Shown here piece after piece: positions 18,685 to 27,675 of a DNA stretch of 64,000 nt. The notes below the pieces were generated by a model. It was not told the DNA's origin. It did no database searches and saw only the letters and a list, made by a program, of their open reading frames with translations. This DNA comes from an uncultured Lactococcus sp. (GTDB taxonomy: Bacteria; Bacillota; Bacilli; Lactobacillales; Streptococcaceae). Position numbers and translations under genes: made by a program. Numbering within the stretch: position 1 is the first letter of the stretch; every line of letters starts with the position of its first letter. The DNA lies in NCBI RefSeq assembly GCF_934191625.1, contig NZ_CAKPUG010000001.1, positions 124,001 through 188,000 on the forward strand, given 5' to 3'.

Positions 18685-19824
18685 ATGAATAAAACAGTTG
18701 CGATTTTTAATGGATATTATCTCCCACATTTAGGCGGGGTGGAACGATATACTTATAATATTAGTAAAAAGTTACATGAGCGAGGGTATAATGTCATTAT
18801 AGTAACGACTCAACATAGTAATGATTTGCTTAATGAAGAGATACAAGAAGGGATAAAAATTTATCGTCTTCCTGTCAAAAACATTTGGAAAAATAGATAT
18901 CCATTTTTGAAAAAGAATGCTTTATATCATTCGTTAATAAAGAAAATTTCAGCCGAACCTATTGATTATTATATTGCCAATACTCGCTTCCATCTACCTG
19001 CCATACTGGGTACTGAGTTAGCAAAGAAAAAAGGGAAAGAAGCGATTGTTATCGAACATGGGTCATCTTATCTTACGCTTAATCATCCTATCTTAGATTT
19101 CTTTTTACAGAAAATTGAGCATGGATTAATCAAAAAAGTAAAGAAAAACACTTCCCTTTTTTATGGTGTCTCCAACGAAGCTTCAGAATGGTTAAAAACG
19201 TTTAATATAAACGCAAAAGGTACCTTGCCTAATGCAGTTTCTATTGAAGAATATCATAATCAAAAAATTGAAAAATCCAAAGAGAAGATTGTTATTTCCT
19301 ATGCTGGGCGGTTAATTCCACAAATGAAGGGTGTTGAAACTCTGCTCTCAGCTTTTGAAAAGCTTTCAAAAGAAAGAGAAGATCTGGAATTGATTATTGC
19401 TGGAGATGGTCCACTTTTAGAAGATGTCCACACGCAGTACCAGCAAGAAAATATCACATTTTTAGGACGACTTCCTTATGAAAAAGTTCTCGAATTAGAT
19501 GCAAAATCTGATATTTTCGTACTAATGTCTCGGAGTGAAGGGTTCGCAACAGCAATGCTTGAAGCAGCAATGTTGGAAAATGTTGTAATAGCAACTCCAA
19601 CTGTTGGTGGCGCACGCGATATTATGCCAGATGAAAGTTATGGTTTTATTATTGAGAATAGTGAAACTGCCTTACTTAAGACATTGAAAAATATTATTGC
19701 AGATAAAGAAAAGATGAGAGCCATACAGAAAAAAGTATCTAAGAATGTAGTAGAAAACTTTACATGGGAGCAGTCAACAGATGCTTTTGTGAAAGTTTTC
19801 AAAGAATTGGATGAGAAAAAATGA
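18685..19824 (+). CDS. Glycosyltransferase, GT4 family
   Basis: The 379-residue GT-B enzyme has an N-terminal acceptor-side motif (YYLPHLGGVERYTYNISKKL) and a GT4 donor site (SYAGRLIPQMKGVETLL, FVLMSRSEGFATAMLEAAM). The gene overlaps licD by ATGA. The start at 18685 has only a weak binding site (GGTGAAA). Base composition from here to about 25.5 kb is visibly more AT-rich, with many ATA and AGA codons, which suggests transfer as a block. Confidence 0.85.
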   Translation: MNKTVAIFNGYYLPHLGGVERYTYNISKKLHERGYNVIIVTTQHSNDLLNEEIQEGIKIYRLPVKNIWKNRYPFLKKNALYHSLIKKISAEPIDYYIANTRFHLPAILGTELAKKKGKEAIVIEHGSSYLTLNHPILDFFLQKIEHGLIKKVKKNTSLFYGVSNEASEWLKTFNINAKGTLPNAVSIEEYHNQKIEKSKEKIVISYAGRLIPQMKGVETLLSAFEKLSKEREDLELIIAGDGPLLEDVHTQYQQENITFLGRLPYEKVLELDAKSDIFVLMSRSEGFATAMLEAAMLENVVIATPTVGGARDIMPDESYGFIIENSETALLKTLKNIIADKEKMRAIQKKVSKNVVENFTWEQSTDAFVKVFKELDEKK

Positions 19825-20642
19825 AAGAGATAACTCAAGAGGAACTTCGAGAAATACAGCTTGATCAGCTGGCTTATATTGATGCTATTTGCCGAGAAAA
19901 TGGTATTGAATATACTTTGGCTGGGGGATCTTTAATTGGAGCGATGCGCCATGGGGGCTATATTCCATGGGATGACGATATTGATATCGAACTTACAAGG
20001 GAAAACTATGAGCGCCTTATTGATGCTTTGATGGAAAAACTTCCAGATGAGAGATATGCTCTGCTCCATTATAAAGTAAGAGAAGTCTACCTGCCTTTTG
20101 CAAAATTATATGATACACGTACAACATTTGAAAGTAAAATTGATAATTTGAATAGAGGCACTGGGGTATTTTTGGATATTTTTCCAATGGATATTTTACC
20201 AGATGATGAGCAAGAACGAAAACACTTCAAAAAAGAGTTCATGAAAAAAGCTGTACAATTAACGGCTTCGAATCCACATGGTGTAGATTTTGCTAGTGCC
20301 AGTAGAAAGCTCTATTTTTGGGGTAAACTAATTTTGTGGATGCCGCAACACCTCAAATATCGTGGGAAATACCGTACCTTAGCTGAGCAATTAGATCTCT
20401 TTATGCAAAAATACAATCATACAGATAATAATTTAGTTTCATATCTGTATACTGGTTATAAAAATGCAATTTTTCCTAAAGAAATATGGGAAGAATATGA
20501 AGATGTAAAATTTGAGCATTTGATTTCTCGTAAATTGAAAGATCATGATGCTTACCTCTCACGTCAATATGGTGATTATATGAAATTACCCCCGGAAAAT
20601 GAGCGAGTGAATCATGAATATTACAAATGGTTTTGGAAGTAA
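19821..20642 (+). CDS. LicD family phosphotransferase
   Basis: LicD enzymes transfer a phospho-alcohol (phosphocholine in pneumococcus) from a CDP-activated donor to a glycan. The 273-residue protein shows the family core at about residues 33-56: LAGGSLIGAMRHGGYIPWDD followed by DID. No choline uptake or activation genes lie in the window, but a CDP-glycerol-forming TagD is encoded at 25501-25917. Glycerol phosphate is therefore the likelier group, as inference. Confidence 0.87.
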   Translation: MKEITQEELREIQLDQLAYIDAICRENGIEYTLAGGSLIGAMRHGGYIPWDDDIDIELTRENYERLIDALMEKLPDERYALLHYKVREVYLPFAKLYDTRTTFESKIDNLNRGTGVFLDIFPMDILPDDEQERKHFKKEFMKKAVQLTASNPHGVDFASASRKLYFWGKLILWMPQHLKYRGKYRTLAEQLDLFMQKYNHTDNNLVSYLYTGYKNAIFPKEIWEEYEDVKFEHLISRKLKDHDAYLSRQYGDYMKLPPENERVNHEYYKWFWK

Positions 20643-20683
20643 TAGAAAGATACAAATATATAAATGAAAGTAGAACAATAAGT

Positions 20684-21589
20684 ATGGATAATTCTTTAAC
20701 AATCATTACACCAACTTATAATAGGGCTTATACACTAGAAGCTCTTTATCATAGTCTAATTCAGCAGACTGATTTAGATTTTTTGTGGTTAGTTGTTGAT
20801 GATGGGAGTACAGATTCTACTAAGGAACTGATCAGTCAGTTTATTGAACAAAATATAATAAAAATTCGATATATCAAGCAGAATAATCAAGGTAAGCATA
20901 TAGCATGGAATACAGGGGTATCCAATGCTAACACCGCTATTTCATTTATTTTAGATAGTGATGACACTTTGGTAGAAGAAGCAGTTGAAATCATAAAAAA
21001 TGACTGGAAGCTTGCACAGAAAGATGATCTGATAGGAATAGCCTACCTTTGGGGAGCAGGAAACAGAGAAAAGGTTGTGGGAAAAGAGTTTCCTAAAAAT
21101 TACATGATTGATACTTTAAACAATGTTAAATACAATCTTGGTATTGATGGCGATAAGGCAATTGCATACGATACAGAAAAGTTAAAAAGTGTACCTTTCC
21201 CGCAAATACCTGGTGAAAGATTTTTAAGTGAAGGTGTCGTATGGAAACAACTTTCCCATAAAGGAAAGATGCTATTTATAAATAAAATTATATATATCGC
21301 AAACTACGCAGAAGATGGATTAACGAAAAGCGGCTCCCGAGTATTACTTATTAAAAATCCTATAGGGTTGATGTTGAATTGTAAGCTAACAATGACGAAA
21401 GAGTTTACATTAAAGGTGAGAGTGAAGTTTGGTTTATTATATATAGCCTATGGCTTTTTTGCGAAAAAGAAAGTTGGGGAAATCATTTCTGAAAGTGAGC
21501 AGCCGCGTCTTATAATGCCGTTGATTCCTTTTGGATGGCTCATTTACCGAGTATGGGGATATAAATATAAAGATAAGCTTGCAAGTTGA
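20684..21589 (+). CDS. Glycosyltransferase, GT2 family
   Basis: From ATG 20684 the protein starts MDNSLTIITPTYNRAYTLE, the normal GT2 N-terminus, then VVDDGSTDSTKEL and LDSDDTLVEEA. It has 301 residues. An upstream in-frame ATG at 20627 lies inside licD and would add 19 residues unlike the family. A Shine-Dalgarno site is weak for both. The C-terminal hydrophobic segment (FGLLYIAYGFF, PLIPFGWLIYRVWGYK) may attach it to the membrane. Donor and acceptor are unknown. Confidence 0.8.
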   Translation: MDNSLTIITPTYNRAYTLEALYHSLIQQTDLDFLWLVVDDGSTDSTKELISQFIEQNIIKIRYIKQNNQGKHIAWNTGVSNANTAISFILDSDDTLVEEAVEIIKNDWKLAQKDDLIGIAYLWGAGNREKVVGKEFPKNYMIDTLNNVKYNLGIDGDKAIAYDTEKLKSVPFPQIPGERFLSEGVVWKQLSHKGKMLFINKIIYIANYAEDGLTKSGSRVLLIKNPIGLMLNCKLTMTKEFTLKVRVKFGLLYIAYGFFAKKKVGEIISESEQPRLIMPLIPFGWLIYRVWGYKYKDKLAS

Positions 21590-21637
21590 GAATAATGATA
21601 TATCACAAAAAAATTAAGCTTTTGGAGAAAAGATAAA

Positions 21638-22747
21638 ATGAGACAGGTGAATGTTTCGGGATATTGGCGGACAAATTTGGGAGATGACCTTTTTTTGGAA
21701 GTTCTTTGTAAAAAATATCCTCAAGTGCAGTTTAGAACAGAAATTGATAAGGAAAATAGCAAAGTGTTTGAAGAAATAGACAACTTGACTATTGAAGAAA
21801 CCAAATCAGAAAAGGGAGCTACAATTACACGATTCATCCAAATGCTCTTAGAAAAGGTGAGAGGCAAGAAGAGAATAAGTATTGAAATCGGTGGCTCTAT
21901 CTTCATGTTCAAAAAAAAGGAAAATGTGTACAAGAGCCTCTCGTATATAAAAAGAAGAATTACTGCCTTTTGTTCAGACTCTCTCTATATTTTAGGGTGT
22001 AACTTTGGTCCCTATGATCTCCCAGAGCAAGTACAGGCTTATAAGGAATATTTCAAAAAAGTTGATGATATCTGTTTCAGAGATTATCAGTCTTACAAAT
22101 TATTTGAGGAACTTCCTAATGTTAGGTTTGCACCGGATATTGTATTAAGTTTAAATACTTCTCATCTAATTCAAAGAGAGGTTCTTGAATTTGGAGCTCC
22201 ATATGTTGTATTTTCTACCATCAATTTAGAAGATAAAAAAGATCCAGGTATTTCTGATATCTATTCTATGATGGAACGCTATGAAGAATTTTTATTACAA
22301 AATATAAAGGCTCAAATCAAATCAGGCAAAAATGTTGTACTTTTCTCCTTTTGTGATTATCAAAAAGATGATAAAGTTAATCAGCGTCTGTTTGATAAAC
22401 TCACTGAGGAAGAACAAAATAAAGTGGTTTTGTATAGCCATAAAAATATAAATGATTCTTTACTTGTTATAAAAGGAGCAGAGAAATTAATAGCCTCAAG
22501 ATTTCATGGTATGATTTTAGGCTGGGTATTTTCAATTCCAACGTATGTCATTTCGTATAGTAAAAAGACAACAGATGTAATACACTCTTTTGTGGAAAAC
22601 CAAACCTATATCTCTCTTTCAGACATAAACCCTTCTTCAATTGTGAAAGATGATGAATTTTATAAAATTGATAGTGAAACTTTGAAAAATCTTAGTTCTC
22701 AATCTGAGCAGCATTTCCAAGCATTGGACAAAAAGTTTAGTACATGA
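21638..22747 (+). CDS. Polysaccharide pyruvyl transferase family protein (second, CsaB/WcaK-like)
   Basis: The 369-residue protein starts VSGYWRTNLGDDLFLEVL, has IEIGGSIFMF and LGCNFGPY in the middle and ends with ASRFHGMILGWVFSIPTYVI, the histidine motif of PF04230. This layout is closer to CsaB/WcaK-type enzymes than to the first pyruvyl transferase at 9017. CsaB pyruvylates wall polymers that bind SLH proteins in Bacillus. GGAGAAAAG precedes the ATG. Pyruvylation of the repeat unit is inference. Confidence 0.82.
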   Translation: MRQVNVSGYWRTNLGDDLFLEVLCKKYPQVQFRTEIDKENSKVFEEIDNLTIEETKSEKGATITRFIQMLLEKVRGKKRISIEIGGSIFMFKKKENVYKSLSYIKRRITAFCSDSLYILGCNFGPYDLPEQVQAYKEYFKKVDDICFRDYQSYKLFEELPNVRFAPDIVLSLNTSHLIQREVLEFGAPYVVFSTINLEDKKDPGISDIYSMMERYEEFLLQNIKAQIKSGKNVVLFSFCDYQKDDKVNQRLFDKLTEEEQNKVVLYSHKNINDSLLVIKGAEKLIASRFHGMILGWVFSIPTYVISYSKKTTDVIHSFVENQTYISLSDINPSSIVKDDEFYKIDSETLKNLSSQSEQHFQALDKKFST

Positions 22748-22767
22748 ATTAGGAAAGAGAGATAAGT

Positions 22768-23883
22768 TTGAAAAAAATAACATTAGAGCAAATGAAAGAC
22801 GACTTTTCTAATACTTTGGATGATAATATACTTAAGGAGATTTCAAGTTATTCTTCAGATAATACAGATGCGATAAACTTTTATCTAAAATACAACAACT
22901 TAGGAATAGAGATTGAGAAAAAGGAAAAGATACTAAAACTAGAAAAATTTCCAAAAGTATCTTTTTTATTGACTTCATGGAATAGAAGTACAATGCTTGT
23001 TACTACTATAAAAAGTATAGTTAACCTTGAGTACTCTAATATAGAAATAGTTATTGTAGATGATGCTTCAACAGATGATACAAAATATAAAATTGAAGAA
23101 ATAAAAAAAGAATATCCAATGCTTCCATTATTATTCATTGAAACAGAAGGTAAAAGAGGACCTGGACTAAATAAAAGAATGGGTCTTGATAAAATAACAG
23201 GGGATTATATTGTTTTTATGGACGATGATGATTTCTATATTGATTCTGCATGGCTAATTGATGCTATGCAAATATTTCAGAATTTTCCTACTGTAGCCTC
23301 TGTTTATTTTAATTCTTTCATATTAAATGAGGAGAATAAAAAATTAATATATTCTGAAAAAAATAGAATGAGCACTTTAGGGCTGGTGAGATCTGAGGTT
23401 ATAATAGATAAGTTTAACTTAGAGATTAAGAAGCCTAATTCTACATTTCCAGCAATTTTTGATTTTAAAAAATATCTCTCAGCTGGTGCAAAAGATATGA
23501 AAATTCTTAACGATACTCAGATTTATTTAAGAGGTATTTTAGCAGGAGATGTATATATTTCTGATAAAGTAATAGGAGTTTATCGAGTACATGGTGGCTC
23601 TATAGGGAAAAAATTATCCTTAGATTTTATTATTGACAATTTAAAAGAAAAGCAAAAGATTGCTCATCATTCCTCTAAGTTGATAAAAGATGGGATGAAA
23701 TGGCTTTATAAACAATCATCTATTACTCTATTTTATTACGTGCAATCAAGCGAAGTAATTGAATGGAGCAAACTAATTAAATTTTTAAGAGAATTTCCTA
23801 TAAAACACAAATTGGTGTTGTTTAGTCAGATGTTGTTACGTAGATTTTATTATCTTTTAAAACAAACGAGGAATAAAGTATGA
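22768..23883 (+). CDS. Glycosyltransferase, GT2 family, AT-rich
   Basis: The 371-residue protein has about 65 extra N-terminal residues and then the GT2 core: VSFLLTSWNRSTMLVTTIKS, VDDASTDDTKYK, MDDDDFY. The acidic run matches the metal-binding site. The start is TTG 22768 with GGAAAGAGAG upstream. Codons ATA, AGA and TTA are unusually frequent, so it is one of the clearest candidates for foreign origin in the window. It overlaps the flippase gene by ATGA. Confidence 0.8.
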   Translation: MKKITLEQMKDDFSNTLDDNILKEISSYSSDNTDAINFYLKYNNLGIEIEKKEKILKLEKFPKVSFLLTSWNRSTMLVTTIKSIVNLEYSNIEIVIVDDASTDDTKYKIEEIKKEYPMLPLLFIETEGKRGPGLNKRMGLDKITGDYIVFMDDDDFYIDSAWLIDAMQIFQNFPTVASVYFNSFILNEENKKLIYSEKNRMSTLGLVRSEVIIDKFNLEIKKPNSTFPAIFDFKKYLSAGAKDMKILNDTQIYLRGILAGDVYISDKVIGVYRVHGGSIGKKLSLDFIIDNLKEKQKIAHHSSKLIKDGMKWLYKQSSITLFYYVQSSEVIEWSKLIKFLREFPIKHKLVLFSQMLLRRFYYLLKQTRNKV

Positions 23884-25409
23884 ATAAAACATCTTCAAAC
23901 CAACAAATGATTATTAATCTAGGAGCGGCTATTGTTGTATTCTTAGTGAATGCTTTAATCAGCTTTTTCCTTTCTCCTTTCATTGTTAGAGAGTTAGGAG
24001 CAGAAGCAAATGGCTTTGTTCAATTAGCGATGAATTTTGTTTCTTATATAGCAATCATTATGGCTGCATTAAATTCCATGTCTTCTAGGTTTATGACGGT
24101 AGCTTATCATTCGAAAAATTATACCAAAATGAATGAATATTATTCTTCTACCTTTGCAGGAAATAATATAATTATCTTGATATTGCTTGTTCCAGTTACA
24201 TTAGGGATTATTTTTTTGGAACATCTAATACAGATTAGCCCTGAGCTGGTTTATCAAGTTAAAGGTCTATTCTTTTTAGTTTTTGTTAATTATTTTGTTT
24301 CAACAGGAACGCCAAATTGGGATGTAGCTTTTTTTGCAACGAATAAGATTTACCTCCAATCTCTAGGGACTATCATTTCTTATGTGGTAAGAGCTATTAC
24401 CATCATTATTCTATATGCTTTCTTTCCTACGGAAGTTTGGTATGTAGGTCTCGCCTCTATTTTTGCTACACTTGTATTACAAATGTGGTTATATATGGGA
24501 ATGAAAAGGGAATTTCCAGAGGTTAAATTTAGGTTAAAATATGTAAAAATATCAGCAATAAAAGATCTTGTGTCAAGTGGAATCTGGAATTCAGTGAGCC
24601 AATTAGGTTTTACACTTTCTAATGGCTTAAACTTATTGATTACAAACATATTCATTGGATCAACTCAGATGGGTATCGTATCATTATCAATGATTGTACC
24701 TACAGTTATTACTTCTCTTCAACTTGCTGTTTCTAACACATTTGCTCCTAATCTAACGATACTATTTACCAAACGTAAAATATCAGAGATGGTCACTGAA
24801 ATTTATAAAGCAGGAAAACTTACTCTAATTATTATAGGGCTCCCACTAGCTGGTTTTATAATATTTGGTAAACCTTTTTTCCAACTTTGGTTACCAACTC
24901 AAGATGCCACCCAACTTCAAATACTATCTGTCTTAACAATGGTAAATTTGGTTCTTATCAATGGTAGTCAGGCCTTATTACAAATTTTTGTAGTGATTAA
25001 CAAAAATAGACCAAGTGCGTTAAGTGTCGTAATTGGTGGGATAGCGACTGTTCTTATTACTCTTTTAGCTTTAGTAACTACAGATTGGGGTATTTATGCT
25101 GTGGTTGGGGTGAGTTCAGTTATATCTATGTTACGGTATTTAATATTTGTCATACCATTTTCAGCAAAATACTTAGGATTAGAATGGTACAAATTCTTTC
25201 CATTGGTGGGTTATTCTGTTTTAACTCTTATAGTTAACTTAATTGTTGGCTGGATAGTGAGCTTATTTATAGTAATCAATAGCTGGATGACTTTAATTAT
25301 AGCAGCAGCTATCTTTGCGGTAATTGCAGGATTAGTTTCATGTTATATTGTATTTAATAAATCAGAGAAGAAATACATCTTGTCTGTTATAAGCTCTCGA
25401 TTAAGATAA
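23880..25409 (+). CDS. Polysaccharide flippase, Wzx/MOP superfamily
   Basis: The 509-residue protein has about 12-14 membrane helices, starts with NLGAAIVVFLVNALISFFLS and continues FIVRELGAEANGFVQLA, a typical polysaccharide transporter N-terminus. It should flip the lipid-linked repeat unit of the variable glycan, separately from the RgpC-RgpD exporter used for rhamnan. A small terminator-like hairpin follows. Confidence 0.88.
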   Translation: MNKTSSNQQMIINLGAAIVVFLVNALISFFLSPFIVRELGAEANGFVQLAMNFVSYIAIIMAALNSMSSRFMTVAYHSKNYTKMNEYYSSTFAGNNIIILILLVPVTLGIIFLEHLIQISPELVYQVKGLFFLVFVNYFVSTGTPNWDVAFFATNKIYLQSLGTIISYVVRAITIIILYAFFPTEVWYVGLASIFATLVLQMWLYMGMKREFPEVKFRLKYVKISAIKDLVSSGIWNSVSQLGFTLSNGLNLLITNIFIGSTQMGIVSLSMIVPTVITSLQLAVSNTFAPNLTILFTKRKISEMVTEIYKAGKLTLIIIGLPLAGFIIFGKPFFQLWLPTQDATQLQILSVLTMVNLVLINGSQALLQIFVVINKNRPSALSVVIGGIATVLITLLALVTTDWGIYAVVGVSSVISMLRYLIFVIPFSAKYLGLEWYKFFPLVGYSVLTLIVNLIVGWIVSLFIVINSWMTLIIAAAIFAVIAGLVSCYIVFNKSEKKYILSVISSRLR

Positions 25410-25422
25410 GTACATATATCTT

Positions 25423-25443
25423 ACTCTTAATGAAAGAGTTTTT
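25423..25443 (+). terminator. Weak intrinsic terminator after the flippase gene
   Basis: ACTCTT pairs with AAGAGT over a 5-nt loop, followed by TTTT. The 6-bp stem is short, so read-through into tagD is likely. Confidence 0.45.
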
Positions 25444-25500
25444 GTAAAAATAATAGTAGCTTGAAAATAAAATTTTAATTTAGTGTTAAAGGGAGATAAA

Positions 25501-25917
25501 ATGAAAACAGTCTTAGTTGCAGGAACATTTGATATCATTCATGAGAGCCATATTGATATGCTTAAGAATGCGCGAAATCTTGGAGATCGCTTAATTGTTA
25601 TGGTATCAACTGATGAATTTAATTGGAATGAAAAACAAAAACGTGCTTATCAAGAATATAATACTAGAAAATATATTTTAGAGGCGATACGTTATGTTGA
25701 CTTAGTAGTTCCTGAGCAGTCATGGGATGATAAAGCTCTCTATATCGATATGTTTGATGTGGATATATTTGCTATGGGTGATGATTGGCGTGGTAAATTT
25801 GATGGCCTAAAAGAACAGTTTCCAAATTTGAAAACAATGTATTTTCCACGAGGAAAAACTTCTTCTTCTAAAATAAAAAAAGATCTTTGGGAAATGTATC
25901 AAGAAAAAGAAGGATAA
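25501..25917 (+). CDS. tagD: Glycerol-3-phosphate cytidylyltransferase
   Basis: TagD makes CDP-glycerol from CTP and sn-glycerol-3-phosphate. The 138-residue product has GTFD (8-11), a HIGH-type motif at 14-17, GDDWRGKFD, and a late PRGKTSSSKI where most TagD proteins have RTEGISTT. The HIGH motif reads HESH, so the usual glycine is serine, which is odd for the family. AAAGGGAG precedes ATG 25501; an in-frame TTG 18 nt upstream is less likely. With LicD it suggests glycerol-phosphate decoration. Confidence 0.85.
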   Translation: MKTVLVAGTFDIIHESHIDMLKNARNLGDRLIVMVSTDEFNWNEKQKRAYQEYNTRKYILEAIRYVDLVVPEQSWDDKALYIDMFDVDIFAMGDDWRGKFDGLKEQFPNLKTMYFPRGKTSSSKIKKDLWEMYQEKEG

Positions 25918-25941
25918 TTGTAAGGCATAAACGGAGAACCC

Positions 25942-27666
25942 ATGTTAGAAAAAAAATTACTAATATTGAAAAGAAAGGCGCCATACTTTATTTTTTGTAT
26001 GGCTTTCGGAGTGCTTTTCTTTAGCATACTATCCACACCAGTAAAAACATCTGCAAATCAAGAAGAAAAGGTACTTACAAGAATCAATGTAAGCAATAAT
26101 GGTACCCCTCTCATAAATACCTCTTTTAATGCCTTGAATGTCGAAGTTGCTCTGAAAAAGATTGAGACAGGAGAATTTCCACAAAAATTTCTTGAAGGAG
26201 GAGCATGGAAGTCATTTTTGCAAAATGCACCTGAGTGGATGAAAGTTCAAGGAAATGAGGTTATTTTTGCAAATGGCTTGAAGTTTGGACCAGGTATTCA
26301 GCTTAATGAAAAGGATGCTCGTACAGTTATCAATAGTATTTTGGTTTCTAATGGGAAGCCTATTATTTCTGAACTAAATTTGGAGACAGAAGATATTCCT
26401 GAATCTCCCGTTGCATTTTATCAACCCGGTAAGTATACAAATAAGTTCACTAATCAAGAGGGAGTCGGTGAAACTTATCTGTCCAAAGGTCTAACGGCTA
26501 TATTAGATGCTCGGTCAAATTATATTAAGCTCATTGACATTAAAAATGCAGGTCAGACTTTTACTATAGATTTAGAGAATACAAGTCCTGATCTAACTTT
26601 TAAATTAGAGAGTGCCACTGCCAAAGAAAAAACAAATTTTGGTCAATATGTAATTTCTTTAAATCAGGATCTGGTATATCATCTTTTAATTAAGAAAGAT
26701 TTGTTGAAGAGCACAGATTCTGTAACTCTATCTTTACCAGCAAACTCCCAGTTAGTTGTTGATACTATTGAAAGTTCGAACCCAGATGTGACAATTACAC
26801 CCAATAATCTTGCTTTTGATATTACTACATCAAATAGTCCCACTTCAATTGTTGCTGCCACTATAGGATTTGCTGATGATTTGAACCAAGATATAGAAGT
26901 TGTTATCAAAGGTCATATGAATAAAACCATGATTTCCGAAACGAACTCTCCTAATCTTAATTTAGGTATCAAAGCTACAACGAATCAAATAGGGAATGGT
27001 GTTGAGTTAGCAACATCACCCACTCTAGTTACATCTGGAATTAACTTTGCAATGATTGATGGTCAAAAATTGTCTTTAGAATCTGGAGCTGAGTATGTTT
27101 TAGGTCGTGAAGTTGAAGGAAAGAAAGAAATTTATATGCCCAGTGGTTCTTGGAATGCAGTAGATCAATTAAATAAGGCTACTGCAACTAAGGGAGAAGT
27201 TCTCAAAGGAGGGCAGCGATATATAATTGGGTCTGAAAATAAGGATATTCCCTTAGCTCCAGCACGCTTTAATTTTGATTTAAAGCAGAATCAAGATATA
27301 AATAAATCACTCATCCAAATATTTGGCTTAAGTAAGGGGGATAAGTATTTCCTCTATCAAACTAAAGCTGCGCAAAATCATGAGGCAGACTCTAAAATTA
27401 ATTATTTCAATGTGGATTACATTAATCATGTGTCTAATAATGGTTCTTTCTTAAGTGAGAGTACGATATCCAACTCACAAGTAGAACTGCCGACACTGAA
27501 TGGTAAATTCCCAGATTTTTCTGCAGGTGTCAACGAATATAATCCATTATTGATTAGTGAAGCCCCATTGAAACAAACACAAGTAATGAAAAAGTTTGTG
27601 ATTACTCTTTTCATTTTTATTTGTATAAGTATTGCTGCTGTTTTCACTGTTACTAAGTTTTTATAA
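25942..27666 (+). CDS. Surface protein with N- and C-terminal membrane anchors, unknown function
   Basis: The 574-residue protein has an N-terminal hydrophobic segment (about 14-33) ending near TSANQ, a large outer region of about 510 residues rich in Asn, Ser and Thr, and a C-terminal helix (FVITLFIFICISIAAVFTVT). There is no LPxTG motif. I do not recognise the outer region. A stretch near 450-510 (LIQIFGLSKGDKYFLYQTKA) looks beta-rich. It lies 24 nt after tagD and 9 nt before a DUF2142 gene, so a role in polymer assembly or ligation outside the membrane is possible but unproven. Confidence 0.65.
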   Translation: MLEKKLLILKRKAPYFIFCMAFGVLFFSILSTPVKTSANQEEKVLTRINVSNNGTPLINTSFNALNVEVALKKIETGEFPQKFLEGGAWKSFLQNAPEWMKVQGNEVIFANGLKFGPGIQLNEKDARTVINSILVSNGKPIISELNLETEDIPESPVAFYQPGKYTNKFTNQEGVGETYLSKGLTAILDARSNYIKLIDIKNAGQTFTIDLENTSPDLTFKLESATAKEKTNFGQYVISLNQDLVYHLLIKKDLLKSTDSVTLSLPANSQLVVDTIESSNPDVTITPNNLAFDITTSNSPTSIVAATIGFADDLNQDIEVVIKGHMNKTMISETNSPNLNLGIKATTNQIGNGVELATSPTLVTSGINFAMIDGQKLSLESGAEYVLGREVEGKKEIYMPSGSWNAVDQLNKATATKGEVLKGGQRYIIGSENKDIPLAPARFNFDLKQNQDINKSLIQIFGLSKGDKYFLYQTKAAQNHEADSKINYFNVDYINHVSNNGSFLSESTISNSQVELPTLNGKFPDFSAGVNEYNPLLISEAPLKQTQVMKKFVITLFIFICISIAAVFTVTKFL

Positions 27667-27675
27667 GGAGATTAT

